Assembly (NCBI RefSeq): GCF_003719305.1
Contig: NZ_RARC01000042.1
Span: forward strand, 1-55,735
DNA from: Mycolicibacterium stellerae
Lineage (GTDB): Bacteria; Actinomycetota; Actinomycetes; Mycobacteriales; Mycobacteriaceae
Reading direction: 5' to 3'
Length of the DNA: 55,735 bases
Positions 32,599 through 41,096 of this stretch are shown in pieces. The first letter of the stretch is position 1. Every line of letters starts with the position of its first letter. The notes under the pieces are model-generated. The model was not told where the DNA came from. It did no database searches and was given only the letters and a program-made list of their open reading frames with translations. The translations under genes and the position numbers were made by a program.

Positions 32599-33813
32599 TC
32601 AGCGGCGGGCGAAGTCCGGCGCGTGCTGGGGCAGTAGGCCGACGCCGACGACGTAGGCGGGCACGGCCGTCAACGCAGGAAAGCGCTGCACCGTTCTCAG
32701 CACCGCGTCTGGCGGCCTCGCCGCCTGGCGGCCCTGCAGCACGGCCGTGAGCGCGACGCGATGCAGCACGCGTTGGATCGTCTGGGTCGCGACGGTGGGC
32801 AGTATTCGGCGCCGCCGCACCGCGGCGAGATGCTTGGCGGTCAGACGTCGGGTCCGAAGTGGCTCCGCCAGATAGCCCGCCGCGGCGACGGCATCGGCGA
32901 TCGCGAGGTTGATGCCGACACCGCCGACCGGCGACATGGCGTGCGCGGCATCACCGATGCAGAGCATCCCGTCGCGGTGCCACCGACGCAGACGATCCAG
33001 CCGGACGTCGAGCATCTTCACGTCGTCCCACGACGTGATGGCCTCTGGCGACGATTCGGGGATCATCTCACAGAGTTCGCGGTGGAACGCGTCGAGCCCG
33101 CGTGCCCGCAGCGCCGCGTCGCTGCCCTTCGGAATCAGGTAGGCGATCTGGTAGTAGCCCTCGCGCGGGATCATGATCAAAGCCCGTCCGGGTCTGGTGC
33201 GCGGGATCAGCGAGAACTGCGCCTGCTGATCGCGGGGCATCCGGAACCACCACACATCGAACGGCACCGGGTAGTCCCGAATGGGCAGCCCAGCGTCCCG
33301 CCGCACGGCCGACGTACGCCCGTCGCATCCCACGACGAGGTCGGCACGGAGTTCGCCCGCGCCGTCAGGGCTGGTGAACCGCACACCGGTGACCCGGTCG
33401 CCGTCACGCAGCAGACCGGTGACGTCGTGCTGCATGAGCAAGTTGAAGGTGGGCTCTTCTTGGGCGGCGTCGGCGATCAAGTCGAGCAGGTCCCATTGCG
33501 GCACCATCGCGACGTAGGGGTGAGGCTGCGACCGGAGCCGGCTGAAGTCGACGAGGGTGTAGAGATTGCCGTCGACGTCGAACTGCCCTCTCTCCACGAC
33601 ACTGTGCGGCAGGCGATCGAACCGCTCGAACAGGCCGAGCTCGTCGAGCAGTCGCATGGTGACGGGATGCACCGTGTCACCGCGGAAGTCACGCAGGAAG
33701 TCGGCGTGCTTTTCGAGCACCGTGACCTCGACGCCCGCGCGGGCCAGCATCAAGGCCAGGAACAGGCCCGCCGGGCCGCCTCCGACAACCGCGCACGTCG
33801 TTGCATCGCTCAC
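32599..33813 (-). CDS. FAD-dependent monooxygenase (PHBH-like)
   Basis: A 404-residue group A flavoprotein monooxygenase. The dinucleotide motif GGGPAG is at residues 11-16 with a following acidic strand end (VTVLEKHADF). The GCDGRTSAVRRDAG segment (DG motif) is in the middle and CIGDAAHAMSPVGGVGINLAI carries the GD motif. The start is GTG at 33813, just before the Rossmann strand; upstream codons lack family similarity. These enzymes hydroxylate aromatic or polyketide-like substrates using NAD(P)H and oxygen. It converges with the NCS1 permease, leaving 4 bases between stops. Confidence 0.88.
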   Translation of the reverse strand: MSDATTCAVVGGGPAGLFLALMLARAGVEVTVLEKHADFLRDFRGDTVHPVTMRLLDELGLFERFDRLPHSVVERGQFDVDGNLYTLVDFSRLRSQPHPYVAMVPQWDLLDLIADAAQEEPTFNLLMQHDVTGLLRDGDRVTGVRFTSPDGAGELRADLVVGCDGRTSAVRRDAGLPIRDYPVPFDVWWFRMPRDQQAQFSLIPRTRPGRALIMIPREGYYQIAYLIPKGSDAALRARGLDAFHRELCEMIPESSPEAITSWDDVKMLDVRLDRLRRWHRDGMLCIGDAAHAMSPVGGVGINLAIADAVAAAGYLAEPLRTRRLTAKHLAAVRRRRILPTVATQTIQRVLHRVALTAVLQGRQAARPPDAVLRTVQRFPALTAVPAYVVGVGLLPQHAPDFARR

Positions 33814-33838
33814 GTCGCCATTGTCGCGCCGCCTCCGC

Positions 33839-33901
33839 GCCGAAACTGCATTCTTGGTCGTCAAGCCGCGGAAATGGCGACCTTAGATGCATTTTTGCGG
33901 C
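33839..33901. repeat. Imperfect inverted repeat, about 60 bases
   Basis: GCCGAAACTGCATTCTTGG begins the left arm (33839-33860) and CGACCTTAGATGCATTTTTG the right (33878-33901). Folding back, the outer GCCG/CGGC, the central TGCAT and the inner GGTCG/CGACC pair, with mismatches between. It lies in the divergent region between a monooxygenase and a small membrane protein gene. Confidence 0.5.
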
Positions 33902-34012
33902 CCCCGAATCCGGCGGATGCCGAAACTTAACGATCATGAAACCGACAACGCTGTGAGGCAGCTCACTGGAAGGGCTATATTGTGTCTGCAGTCACAACGA
34001 AGGGGCCTTCAC

Positions 34013-34225
34013 ATGCTTGAAGCGCACAACGGTGCGGTGCTCGCGTCCCAGGTCAGGCCGCGTGCGGCACGCAGCCATGCGCATATGTGGTGGGGCGTCC
34101 TGATGCTGGTCCTCGTCATCGCCGGCATCGCCGCTGTTGCGATCACGGCAGCGATGGGCCTGACGACCGAAGCCCTCATCATCGCGATCTTCACCGGGGC
34201 TTTCGTCTCCCGCTGCGCCTGCTGA
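34013..34225 (+). CDS. Small single-span membrane protein, 70 residues
   Basis: A 70-residue protein with a basic N-terminus (QVRPRAARSHAHMWWG) and a long hydrophobic helix (about residues 28-62). The end is SRCAC, so two cysteines sit at or near a membrane face. The ATG at 34013 follows AAGGGGCC with about 6 bases between, and TATATT at 33976-33981 is a reasonable -10 element. No family is recognised. It is isolated between a divergent monooxygenase and a convergent kinase gene. Confidence 0.6.
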   Translation: MLEAHNGAVLASQVRPRAARSHAHMWWGVLMLVLVIAGIAAVAITAAMGLTTEALIIAIFTGAFVSRCAC

Positions 34226-34246
34226 CGCACCCCCGAGCGCGGCGCC

Positions 34247-36268
34247 CTAGTCGCCGGTGCGCTCAAACCTGTCTTCGAAATCCCCGCCGCCGGTGCACGC
34301 TCCTCCGGGTGCGATCGTCTGCGTCCCGCGCCCGGAGAGCACCGAGATCGGATCGTCGAGCTGTTTGGGCATCGCGTACTCCGCGGTGATCGTCATCTGC
34401 GCCGTGCCGGCGGCCCCGCACGTGGTCGTGCCCTTCTCGTTGCGGGTCCACTTCTCGTCGGCGTACATCAGCGTGACGGCCTGACCGCCCGCGTGAAACA
34501 GGCTCATGCAGCTATCGCCGGTGCGCAGGCAGTACGTGTCGGCGGTGAGGTTCTTGCCGGGCACGACGTCGCCGTCGGCGAACGTCGTTGTCTCCCGATA
34601 GCTGCCGCGCAACCCGTCGGCGGGAGACGTCACACGCGGCGGAAGGACGCCGGGATCGGGGACCTTGTTCGGATCGGGGTCGCCGGTACGGGTGAACTTC
34701 ACGGTGCGCTTCGCCGCGCACAGGCTGTCGGTGGAGGCCCTGACGCTGTCGCCGGAGAGCGTGCCGTCGGGAAGCGGCTGCAACGTCGTGATCACCCAGA
34801 TCTCCGACGGCCCGTCGCCGCCGCATTCCGCAGAGGCGAGGCCGACGGCCACCCAGACGCCGCCCATCTGATCGAACGTCAGATTCGACAACAGCGCCGT
34901 GCCGCCGCCGCTGACGTTCGCCGCCGTCGCCACGCAACCGCTGGCGCCGCATTCCGACCTGACGGCCCAATTGCTCGTCGTCGCAGGCGCATTCGGCACC
35001 GGCTTGTCATCGAGGTCCGTGCCCGGCCCGTAGTCCGCTCGGTAGGTCCCGCTGAACTCGACGCCACCGGGGGCGGCGGTGGCGGGCCCGCTCGGCGTGG
35101 TCTTGTCGCGCTGGGTGAGCTCGATGAAGCCGATCACGCCACCCACGACGAGCAGCGTCACGACGAACACCGCCGCGCCGATCAGGATGCCGTGCTTGCC
35201 GCTCGACTTCTTCGGCGCCGGTGGCCGGGGTGGGGGCTGCTGCACGTGGTGAGGTCCGCTGAACTGCGTCGGCGCCGACGCCGGATACGGGGCCGGGGTG
35301 TTGCCCACTTGCGTCCACGGTTGCTGAGGCCAGCTCTGGGCGGGCAGACCGGCAGCGGGCGTCGGTGGCGGTGGTGGTGGCACAGCAACCGATGCACCGG
35401 CCCCCGTGACGGCTTCCTTTGCCGCGGAGGCCATTTCGATCGTGGTGGAGTAGCGGTCGGCGGGTTGCTTGGCGAGTCCGGTGGCGATCACCTGGTCCAT
35501 GGCAGGCGGGATGGCGGCGCGTTCGGACGGCCGCGGTGGCGGGGTGACCATGTGCCCGACGGCGACCTGCTCGAGGGTGTTGCCGGGGAACGGCTGTTGG
35601 CCGGTCAGGCATTGATAGAGCACGCACGCCAGCGCGTAGACGTCGGAACTGGGATGGACGTCACCGGAATTGAACCGTTCGGGTGCCATGTAGGCCCAGG
35701 TGCCGATCGCGGAGCTGGCCGAGGTCAGTCGGGTGTCGGTGGCGGCGCGGGCGATGCCGAAGTCGATGAGGTAGGCGTAGTCGTTCTTGTCCACCAGGAC
35801 GTTGGACGGTTTGACGTCGCGGTGCACCAGCCCCACGTTGTGGGCGTTGTGCAGTGCCGACGCGATCTGGTCGATGATCGCCACCGCGCGGCGCGGCTCG
35901 AGCGGGCCCTTGTCGATGAGCGTCTGCAGGTCGGTGCCATTGATCAGCCGCATGGTGACATACAGGCGGTCGTCGATCTCGCCGACGTCGTAGATCGGCA
36001 CGACGTGGGGATCGTCCAGCCGGGCGGCTGCCCTGGCCTCGCGGCGGAACCGCCGGTCGAAATCGGGGTCCTTGGCGTAATGGGGAAGCAGCATCTTCAG
36101 CGCGACCACGCGGTCGATGGCGGTGTCGTGGGCCTTCCACACCTCACCCATGCCGCCGCGGCCCAGCAGCTCGATCAGCGTGTAGCGGCCGAACGGCGTG
36201 CCCTCCTGCGGCGTGCCTTCCACGCCGATCACGATAACGGGCGTGGTCGCGGTCTGTTGCTGTGACAT
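34247..36268 (-). CDS. Transmembrane Ser/Thr protein kinase with extracellular domain (Pkn type)
   Basis: A 673-residue Hanks-type kinase. The Gly-rich loop LGRGGMGEVWK is at 35-45, the catalytic Lys58, HRDVKPSN from 149, DFG at 169-171, and APE at 195-197, with Thr and Ser in the activation loop. A Pro/Gln-rich juxtamembrane linker (295-355) leads to one membrane helix (360-384). The outside part (about 400-673) has two related Cys-containing lobes ending in GTYRADYGP... and GSYRETTTF... type strands, likely disulfide-stabilised sensors. It phosphorylates cytosolic proteins in response to an unknown external signal. All catalytic residues are present. It follows the BrkB gene on the same strand by 15 bases. 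Confidence 0.93.
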   Translation of the reverse strand: MSQQQTATTPVIVIGVEGTPQEGTPFGRYTLIELLGRGGMGEVWKAHDTAIDRVVALKMLLPHYAKDPDFDRRFRREARAAARLDDPHVVPIYDVGEIDDRLYVTMRLINGTDLQTLIDKGPLEPRRAVAIIDQIASALHNAHNVGLVHRDVKPSNVLVDKNDYAYLIDFGIARAATDTRLTSASSAIGTWAYMAPERFNSGDVHPSSDVYALACVLYQCLTGQQPFPGNTLEQVAVGHMVTPPPRPSERAAIPPAMDQVIATGLAKQPADRYSTTIEMASAAKEAVTGAGASVAVPPPPPPTPAAGLPAQSWPQQPWTQVGNTPAPYPASAPTQFSGPHHVQQPPPRPPAPKKSSGKHGILIGAAVFVVTLLVVGGVIGFIELTQRDKTTPSGPATAAPGGVEFSGTYRADYGPGTDLDDKPVPNAPATTSNWAVRSECGASGCVATAANVSGGGTALLSNLTFDQMGGVWVAVGLASAECGGDGPSEIWVITTLQPLPDGTLSGDSVRASTDSLCAAKRTVKFTRTGDPDPNKVPDPGVLPPRVTSPADGLRGSYRETTTFADGDVVPGKNLTADTYCLRTGDSCMSLFHAGGQAVTLMYADEKWTRNEKGTTTCGAAGTAQMTITAEYAMPKQLDDPISVLSGRGTQTIAPGGACTGGGDFEDRFERTGD

Positions 36269-36283
36269 GGCGACTTACGACTG

Positions 36284-37291
36284 TCAGCGGGCCACGATCC
36301 GATCTGGCCGATCGTCGGAGGCCGGTGATCGCTCGGCGGCAAGCGGATCTCCCGTCGTCGGCTCTGGTGCGCCCGCCCGAACCGCCTCGAGCTGCGCGGC
36401 GAACGAGACGCCGAGGAACAGTGCGACTGAGGACAGGTTCGCCCAAAGCAGCAGGGCGAAGATCCCGGTCAACGGACCGTACGTGCTGCCGAACGAGCCG
36501 CTCTTGACGACGTAGAGCGCCAGCAGCCCGGTCAACACCAGCCACAGCACGAGCGACACTCCGGCGCCGAAGGCAAGCCACGAGTAACCCGGCTGCTGCC
36601 TGCGCGGCGCCCGTTCGATGATGACGGTGAAGGAAGCCCAGGCCAACACGATGCCGACCGGCCAGCTACCGATCGTCCACATGGTCTGGAACACCTCGCC
36701 CAAGCCATACGTCGCGGCAAGCGAGTCGCCGAGTGCGTCGCCCGCGATGATGACGAGGAACCCGAGCTGCAGCAGCAGTCCGGCCGTGAGCGCCATCAGC
36801 AGCGCCCGGCCGTACTTGCGAAGCGCTGGGCGGTCGCGTTCGATGCCGTAGATCCGGTTGGCGCCCCGCTCGATCTGGCCCATCGCCGTCGTCAGCGCGA
36901 TGATCGCCGCGAGCAGACCAAGCCACAGCGCCAGCTGACCGCCGGTGACACCTTGATCGTGTGTGCGCTGCGCGGCCTGCTCGACCATGTCACCTTGATC
37001 CTTGCCTGGCAGCACGCCTGCCACGGTCTGGATGATCACCTGTGCGGCCTTCTCCTGATGCACGGCGCCTGCCAGGCCGACGACCGCGATGACGAGCGGG
37101 ATGAAGGACAGGCACAGCTGCAGCGCGAGCGCGCGCGAGTGGGAGAACCCGTCGGCGTATCTGAACCGGACGAACGAGTTCTTCACCAGGTTCCATCGCC
37201 CGTAGCGCCGCAGTGCGGTCATGGCATCGTCGGCCGAGAGTTCATCGCCGGCGATCGTGGTCGTCTGCGGGACGCGACTCGATGTGCCCAT
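36284..37291 (-). CDS. YihY/BrkB family inner membrane protein
   Basis: A 335-residue protein with six or so membrane segments and the family features FVRFRYADGFSHSRALALQL near residue 40 and YGPLTGIFALLLWANLSSVALFLG towards the end. YihY/BrkB proteins are widespread integral membrane proteins; one was once called RNase BN and another is linked to serum resistance, but a transport or lipid-related function remains unproven. The gene lies between a lipid-kinase-type gene and the Ser/Thr kinase, all on the minus strand with gaps of about 15 bases, so it may be co-transcribed with both. Confidence 0.88.
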   Translation of the reverse strand: MGTSSRVPQTTTIAGDELSADDAMTALRRYGRWNLVKNSFVRFRYADGFSHSRALALQLCLSFIPLVIAVVGLAGAVHQEKAAQVIIQTVAGVLPGKDQGDMVEQAAQRTHDQGVTGGQLALWLGLLAAIIALTTAMGQIERGANRIYGIERDRPALRKYGRALLMALTAGLLLQLGFLVIIAGDALGDSLAATYGLGEVFQTMWTIGSWPVGIVLAWASFTVIIERAPRRQQPGYSWLAFGAGVSLVLWLVLTGLLALYVVKSGSFGSTYGPLTGIFALLLWANLSSVALFLGVSFAAQLEAVRAGAPEPTTGDPLAAERSPASDDRPDRIVAR

Positions 37292-37308
37292 CGCTTCTCC
37301 CTACCCGG

Positions 37309-38202
37309 TCACGCCGCGGCCGCAGACGACCGCGGTACCCGCACGATGAGCGCGCCCGGCTCGACGCGCGCGTCGATGTGACGGCCGTCGTCGATGACCT
37401 CGCCGTCCACCTGGCGCGGCACCTCGCGATCGGCCTCGATCGAAATGGCCTGTCCTGCGAAGTGTTCAAGGTGCCGATCGCGGGTGTGTGGCTTGCGGAC
37501 GATCCGATACGCCACCCGAACCCAGTCACGCAGTTTCCTTGGCGCGACGATGACAACGTCGAGCAGGCCGTCGTCGACCGACGCGGCGGGCAACAGCTCG
37601 AGGCCGCCCTCCAGCTCCCCGACGTTGCCGACCAACACCGTTCGGGCGGACCGACTCACCGGCGGGCCGCCATCGATGCTCAGCTGCACTCGCATCACCG
37701 GGTCCCGCAAGTGCCGCAGGGCACTTGCCACGTACGCAGGCCATCCGGCCACCCGCTTCATCCGTTCGGTTGTATCGGCCATCATCGCGGCGTCCAAACC
37801 CATCCCCGCCATCACCGCGAACGGCTGGTCGCCGACCCGTCCCAAGTCGATGAGCCGGTCGTCCCCGTTGACGGCGACGTTCAGCGACTCATCGAATTCG
37901 AGGGGAATTCCGAGATTTCGGGCAAGCAGGTTGCCGCTGCCGAGCGGAAGGACCGCAACGGGAAGGCCGGATCGCGAAAGCGCGTCGAGGCATGCCATCA
38001 CGGTGCCGTCGCCGCCACAGATCATGACCAGTTGCACGCCCGCCTCAACCGCGGCCTCGGCCATCCCGGCGCCTGGATCCGTCGGCGTCGTCTCCAGCCA
38101 CAGGGATGGTGCCCAACCGGCGGCAGCCAGCGTCTTGTCGACCTGCTTGCGCAGCTCGGCCGTGTCGGACTTCGCCGGCTTGACGATGATCGCGGCGCGC
38201 AT
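37309..38202 (-). CDS. Diacylglycerol-kinase family lipid kinase
   Basis: A 297-residue enzyme of the DgkB/YegS/sphingosine-kinase fold. GGDGTV at residues 63-68 is the nucleotide-binding motif, followed by PLGSGNLLARNLG and GMGLDAAMM; a C-terminal beta domain ends with the QVDGE segment. It would phosphorylate diacylglycerol or another lipid at the membrane using ATP. Its ATG overlaps the stop of the upstream PAP2 gene by 1 base (TGATG), so a lipid kinase and a lipid phosphatase are translationally coupled. Confidence 0.9.
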   Translation of the reverse strand: MRAAIIVKPAKSDTAELRKQVDKTLAAAGWAPSLWLETTPTDPGAGMAEAAVEAGVQLVMICGGDGTVMACLDALSRSGLPVAVLPLGSGNLLARNLGIPLEFDESLNVAVNGDDRLIDLGRVGDQPFAVMAGMGLDAAMMADTTERMKRVAGWPAYVASALRHLRDPVMRVQLSIDGGPPVSRSARTVLVGNVGELEGGLELLPAASVDDGLLDVVIVAPRKLRDWVRVAYRIVRKPHTRDRHLEHFAGQAISIEADREVPRQVDGEVIDDGRHIDARVEPGALIVRVPRSSAAAA

Positions 38203-38915
38203 CAGCGCTTCACCAGCCTCGCGTCGGCGTCGAGGACCGCGTCGGGGTGCCCGTCAGCGCTGCGCCGATGCACGAAGAAGACGACGATGCTCAACCACAG
38301 CGCTCCGAGAAGCGCGCCGGCCAGTACGTCGGTCGGGTAGTGCATGCCGCGGTAGATGCGACTGGCGGCGATCGTCAACGGTACTGCGGCGCAGCTGATT
38401 ACGGCGACGACTTTGACCCAACGGTTGGTACTGTGCCACACCACGATCGCGGCGATCGAACCGTAGAAGCACACCGCTGCGGCGGTGTGGCCGGAGGGGA
38501 ACGACGACGTCGGCGGTGCGACGTCCATGTGCGACACACTCGGGCGCGGCCGGTCGATGAGCATGGTCGTCGCCATAAAAATCGCGGTCTCGCCCACCAC
38601 CGCACAGATGACCACAAGCGACTCACGCCAGCGACCGAACATCCAGCGGAACACAATCGCGGCCAGCACGGTGAGGATGACGATGGTCGGTGTCGCCGAC
38701 AGCGTCGTGATGATCTTGCTTTCCGAGACCTCGTCGTTCTGGCGGTACTCGAGCAGACGACGCGGCACGTCGGCGTCCCAGCGGCCGACCGCGCTCGACG
38801 GCAATAGATCGGTGACGACGTATCCGAGCAGCGCCATCACCGCGGTCAGGGACAGGGCCGCGATGGCGAGCCACCCGACATCCTTCACCGCGCCCCCGAC
38901 GCCTTGTGAGCGCAT
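38202..38915 (-). CDS. PAP2 family lipid phosphatase (first of two)
   Basis: A 237-residue integral membrane phosphatase. The C-terminal motifs IDRPRP, SFPSGHTAAAV and ASRIYRGMHYPTDVLAG carry the catalytic His residues of the PAP2 family. The Lys of the usual KX6RP motif is not present at the expected place, so the first motif is slightly atypical. The ATG at 38915 is chosen; the frame continues upstream without coding similarity. The enzyme would remove phosphate from lipid phosphates such as phosphatidate or polyprenyl diphosphate on the outer face. It is coupled to a lipid kinase gene. Confidence 0.87.
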   Translation of the reverse strand: MRSQGVGGAVKDVGWLAIAALSLTAVMALLGYVVTDLLPSSAVGRWDADVPRRLLEYRQNDEVSESKIITTLSATPTIVILTVLAAIVFRWMFGRWRESLVVICAVVGETAIFMATTMLIDRPRPSVSHMDVAPPTSSFPSGHTAAAVCFYGSIAAIVVWHSTNRWVKVVAVISCAAVPLTIAASRIYRGMHYPTDVLAGALLGALWLSIVVFFVHRRSADGHPDAVLDADARLVKR

Positions 38916-38983
38916 TGACCCGAAGTACCCAATCGCGGGCCGATTTACTCCCAGGTTAAATTCGGGTTTGCCATAGTCGCAGG

Positions 38984-39736
38984 TCAGCGGCTGAGTGGCT
39001 GCTCGGCACTTCCGATGTCGGCGGCCCGCGCGACCGGCTGCCCCGTCTCGCGTCGCCACGCGACGTACGCCCACGTCGTCACGGCCACCCATGAGATGCC
39101 CAGCGTGATACCGGCCAGCACGTCGGTGACGAAATGGACGCCGAGCACGACCCGGGCCAGTGCGACCGCGCCGACGACCAGAACGGCCGCGAGGACCGCG
39201 GCGATGCGGCCGCGGCGCGGTAAGAAGCGAAGCGTGAGGAGCAGCAACAGGCAGCAGCCGATCGTCGCGCCCAACGCGTGGCCGGAGGGAAACGACATGC
39301 CGGGTGCCGTCGATACCGGGTCGGGTAGTACCGGACGGGCCCTGCCCACAAGCGTTTTCAAGACGAGTCCCAGCGCGGCGCCGCCGAACACCGTGACCAG
39401 AAGCCATACCGCGTGACGGCGTTCGCCGCGAAGCAGATACATCAATGCGAGCAACCCGAGCACGATGCGAAAGACGTTCGGATCGAAGACATTGCTCACC
39501 GTCTCGGCCGTCCGCACCAGCCCGGGATGGGAGCCGTCGATTCGTCGGGACGCCTCGGCGGCGTTCGTGTCGAGGTCATGTAGCGGCGCCCACCCCGCGC
39601 GGATCAACAGTAGTAGCAATACAAACAAAGCCGCAGCAATGAACGTGCCACCGATCCCGGCGCCGAGTCGCAGTCCGAATCGCTCGTCGGCGGCGGAGAG
39701 ATGGTGGTGGAGGGGCTTGTGTGGCCTCCGCTGCAT
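38984..39736 (-). CDS. PAP2 family lipid phosphatase (second of two)
   Basis: A 250-residue six-helix membrane phosphatase with complete motifs: KTLVGRARP (KX6RP), SFPSGHALGA, and ARVVLGVHFVTDVLAG. The N-terminus is basic and His-rich before the first helix, so it should face the cytosol. ATG 39736 is preferred over an ATG 36 bases upstream. It lies 68 bases upstream of the first PAP2 gene on the same strand; the two are paralogues of different subgroups, not a recent duplication. It likely acts on phosphatidate, phosphatidylglycerol phosphate or undecaprenyl/decaprenyl diphosphate. Confidence 0.9.
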   Translation of the reverse strand: MQRRPHKPLHHHLSAADERFGLRLGAGIGGTFIAAALFVLLLLLIRAGWAPLHDLDTNAAEASRRIDGSHPGLVRTAETVSNVFDPNVFRIVLGLLALMYLLRGERRHAVWLLVTVFGGAALGLVLKTLVGRARPVLPDPVSTAPGMSFPSGHALGATIGCCLLLLLTLRFLPRRGRIAAVLAAVLVVGAVALARVVLGVHFVTDVLAGITLGISWVAVTTWAYVAWRRETGQPVARAADIGSAEQPLSR

Positions 39737-39884
39737 GCGATGCTGGGTTCCCCGTTCGGCAGCCCCATACACCCCTGGCTTGACGCGACGGGGGCGGCGG
39801 CGGGGCCGTTACCTGGTGTGTTACTGAAAAGCATTCTGCCGCAATCGAATACACTATGTTAGCTACCCGTGATACGCTTGATAG

Positions 39885-39902
39885 GGATGTCCGTTGACAT
39901 CC
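39885..39902 (+). promoter_or_regulatory. 5' UTR hairpin of the cold-shock gene
   Basis: GGATGTCCGTTGACATCC forms a perfect 7-bp stem with a CGTT tetraloop. It ends 27 bases before the ATG and is followed by an A/G-rich stretch (GAAAGAAGAAGAAAAG) with the ribosome-binding site. A stable hairpin in the leader fits temperature-dependent control of a csp mRNA, but this is inferred. Confidence 0.5.
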
Positions 39903-39929
39903 GGTGAAAAATGAAAGAAGAAGAAAAGT

Positions 39930-40133
39930 ATGACGCAGGGAACTGTGAAATGGTTCAACAGCGACAAAGGCTTCGGCTTTATCGCTCCCGATGACGGCGC
40001 AGCTGACGTGTTCGTCCACTTCTCGGAAATCCAGGGCAACGGCTACAAGTCGCTCGAGGAAAACCAGAGGGTTGAATTCAGCGTCGAGCAGGGCGCGAAG
40101 GGCCCGCAGGCGGTGCGTGTAACCGCTGTATAG
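39930..40133 (+). CDS. Cold-shock protein CspA-type RNA chaperone
   Basis: A 67-residue single cold-shock domain. The RNA-binding motifs KGFGFI (13-18) and DVFVHF (26-31) are intact, and the full length matches CspA. It binds single-stranded RNA and melts secondary structure, helping translation at low temperature and in stationary phase. The gene stands alone, with a purine-rich leader before the ATG, a hairpin in the leader, and a strong terminator hairpin 13 bases after the stop. Confidence 0.96.
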   Translation: MTQGTVKWFNSDKGFGFIAPDDGAADVFVHFSEIQGNGYKSLEENQRVEFSVEQGAKGPQAVRVTAV

Positions 40134-40145
40134 CAAGGTCTAGTC

Positions 40146-40176
40146 ATGTGGGCTGGTGGATTCTTCCACCAGCCCA
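40146..40176 (+). terminator. Strong hairpin terminator after the cold-shock gene
   Basis: GTGGGCTGGTGGA, TTCT loop, and TCCACCAGCCCAC form a perfect 13-bp stem immediately after csp. No long T-run follows, as is usual for mycobacterial terminators. The strand is given as that of csp. Confidence 0.8.
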
Positions 40177-40397
40177 CAATGCGTTTAAGGGCCCTTCGAA
40201 GGCTGCCGGCCTGCCGACAAGGTCGAGGCGTATGCTAAAGACATCGGGACCAGTCAGGTTCCGCTATCAGGCGCCCAGCATTGCGACGTTCTTCACCTCG
40301 AGAACCGTTGACGCGCAAGGTCTTTCGGTAAATGCGCCCCGATTCGGGGGGTAGTTCGAAAAATTTGGCCGTTTTCGCGGTCAGGACGGATAGTCCG

Positions 40398-40853
40398 ATG
40401 ACACGTCACAATGGCCGCGCCGCGTCCGGTGATGACCACCCGGGACCCGACAACACCCCTCGACTGCGATTGAAGCCCAAGGCGCCGACGACAGGTCACG
40501 TCGATGGGGCATGGTGGCCGCGCAGCGGCGACCTCAGCCATGAGCTGCCCGATCTGCTGGCGGTGTTGTCCGTGCGCCTCGGCGTTGTCGATCGCGTGAT
40601 GTACAACCTCGCCGAATGGGCGACGGTGCCGCGGCGACTGACCACCGGTGGGCGAGCGGTCCGACTCGACGGCTACACGCGGCAACCGGCCAACACCCTC
40701 CAGGTGCGAGGCATGAACCGCGAGCAGATCCTGCTGCTCGTCGTGCCTGCGAATACCGATCCAGACGATGCGCACGAGGCGATGATGTCCGCGGCCGCAC
40801 CGGGCAACGCCCTGACCGTCGACGACCTGCTCGCCGCCGGCGCCCGCAGCTGA
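40398..40853 (+). CDS. DUF5994 family protein
   Basis: A 151-residue soluble protein that I place in DUF5994 from its LRLKPKAPTTGHVDGAWWPRSGDL opening, the ELPDLLAVLSVRLGVVDRVMYNL helix and the GGRAVRLDGYTRQPANTLQV segment. It ends with a helix rich in Ala. Function is unknown; such genes are common and multi-copy in mycobacteria. The ATG at 40398 is chosen because family similarity begins shortly after. It is followed 17 bases later by a 70-residue ORF with its own ribosome-binding site. Confidence 0.78.
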   Translation: MTRHNGRAASGDDHPGPDNTPRLRLKPKAPTTGHVDGAWWPRSGDLSHELPDLLAVLSVRLGVVDRVMYNLAEWATVPRRLTTGGRAVRLDGYTRQPANTLQVRGMNREQILLLVVPANTDPDDAHEAMMSAAAPGNALTVDDLLAAGARS

Positions 40854-40870
40854 CCCTCAAGGAGATACCG

Positions 40871-41083
40871 ATGACAGTCAGCGTGACCCGCTGCGATGGC
40901 GGAACCGACAAGTACATGCGGTTCGGTGACGCATACACCAAACACCACGACGGCAGTCTCGACGTCTTCCGCAGCGGCGCGAGGCAGCCGTTCAGCTATG
41001 CATCCGGTGAGTGGTCAGACGTGGAAGGCGACCAGAAGAGATCGAAGGGTCGATTCTGGGCCCGGTCGTCCTCACCGACCTGA
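40871..41083 (+). CDS. Small hypothetical protein, 70 residues
   Basis: A basic 70-residue protein with a strong AAGGAGAT site 6 bases before its ATG. The N-terminal 50 residues (TDKYMRFGDAYTKHHDGSLD, then PFSYASGEWSDVEGD) read like a small beta-rich fold. No family is recognised. The last 20 residues are Arg/Ser-rich. It sits 17 bases behind the DUF5994 gene and is probably co-transcribed. Confidence 0.6.
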   Translation: MTVSVTRCDGGTDKYMRFGDAYTKHHDGSLDVFRSGARQPFSYASGEWSDVEGDQKRSKGRFWARSSSPT

Positions 41084-41096
41084 CGACAGTTGCGCG

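Noticed and set aside
34493..36265. Long plus-strand open frame (590 codons) opposite the Ser/Thr kinase gene
   Set aside because: Antisense shadow typical of high-GC DNA; the kinase on the minus strand has complete motifs and this frame has none.
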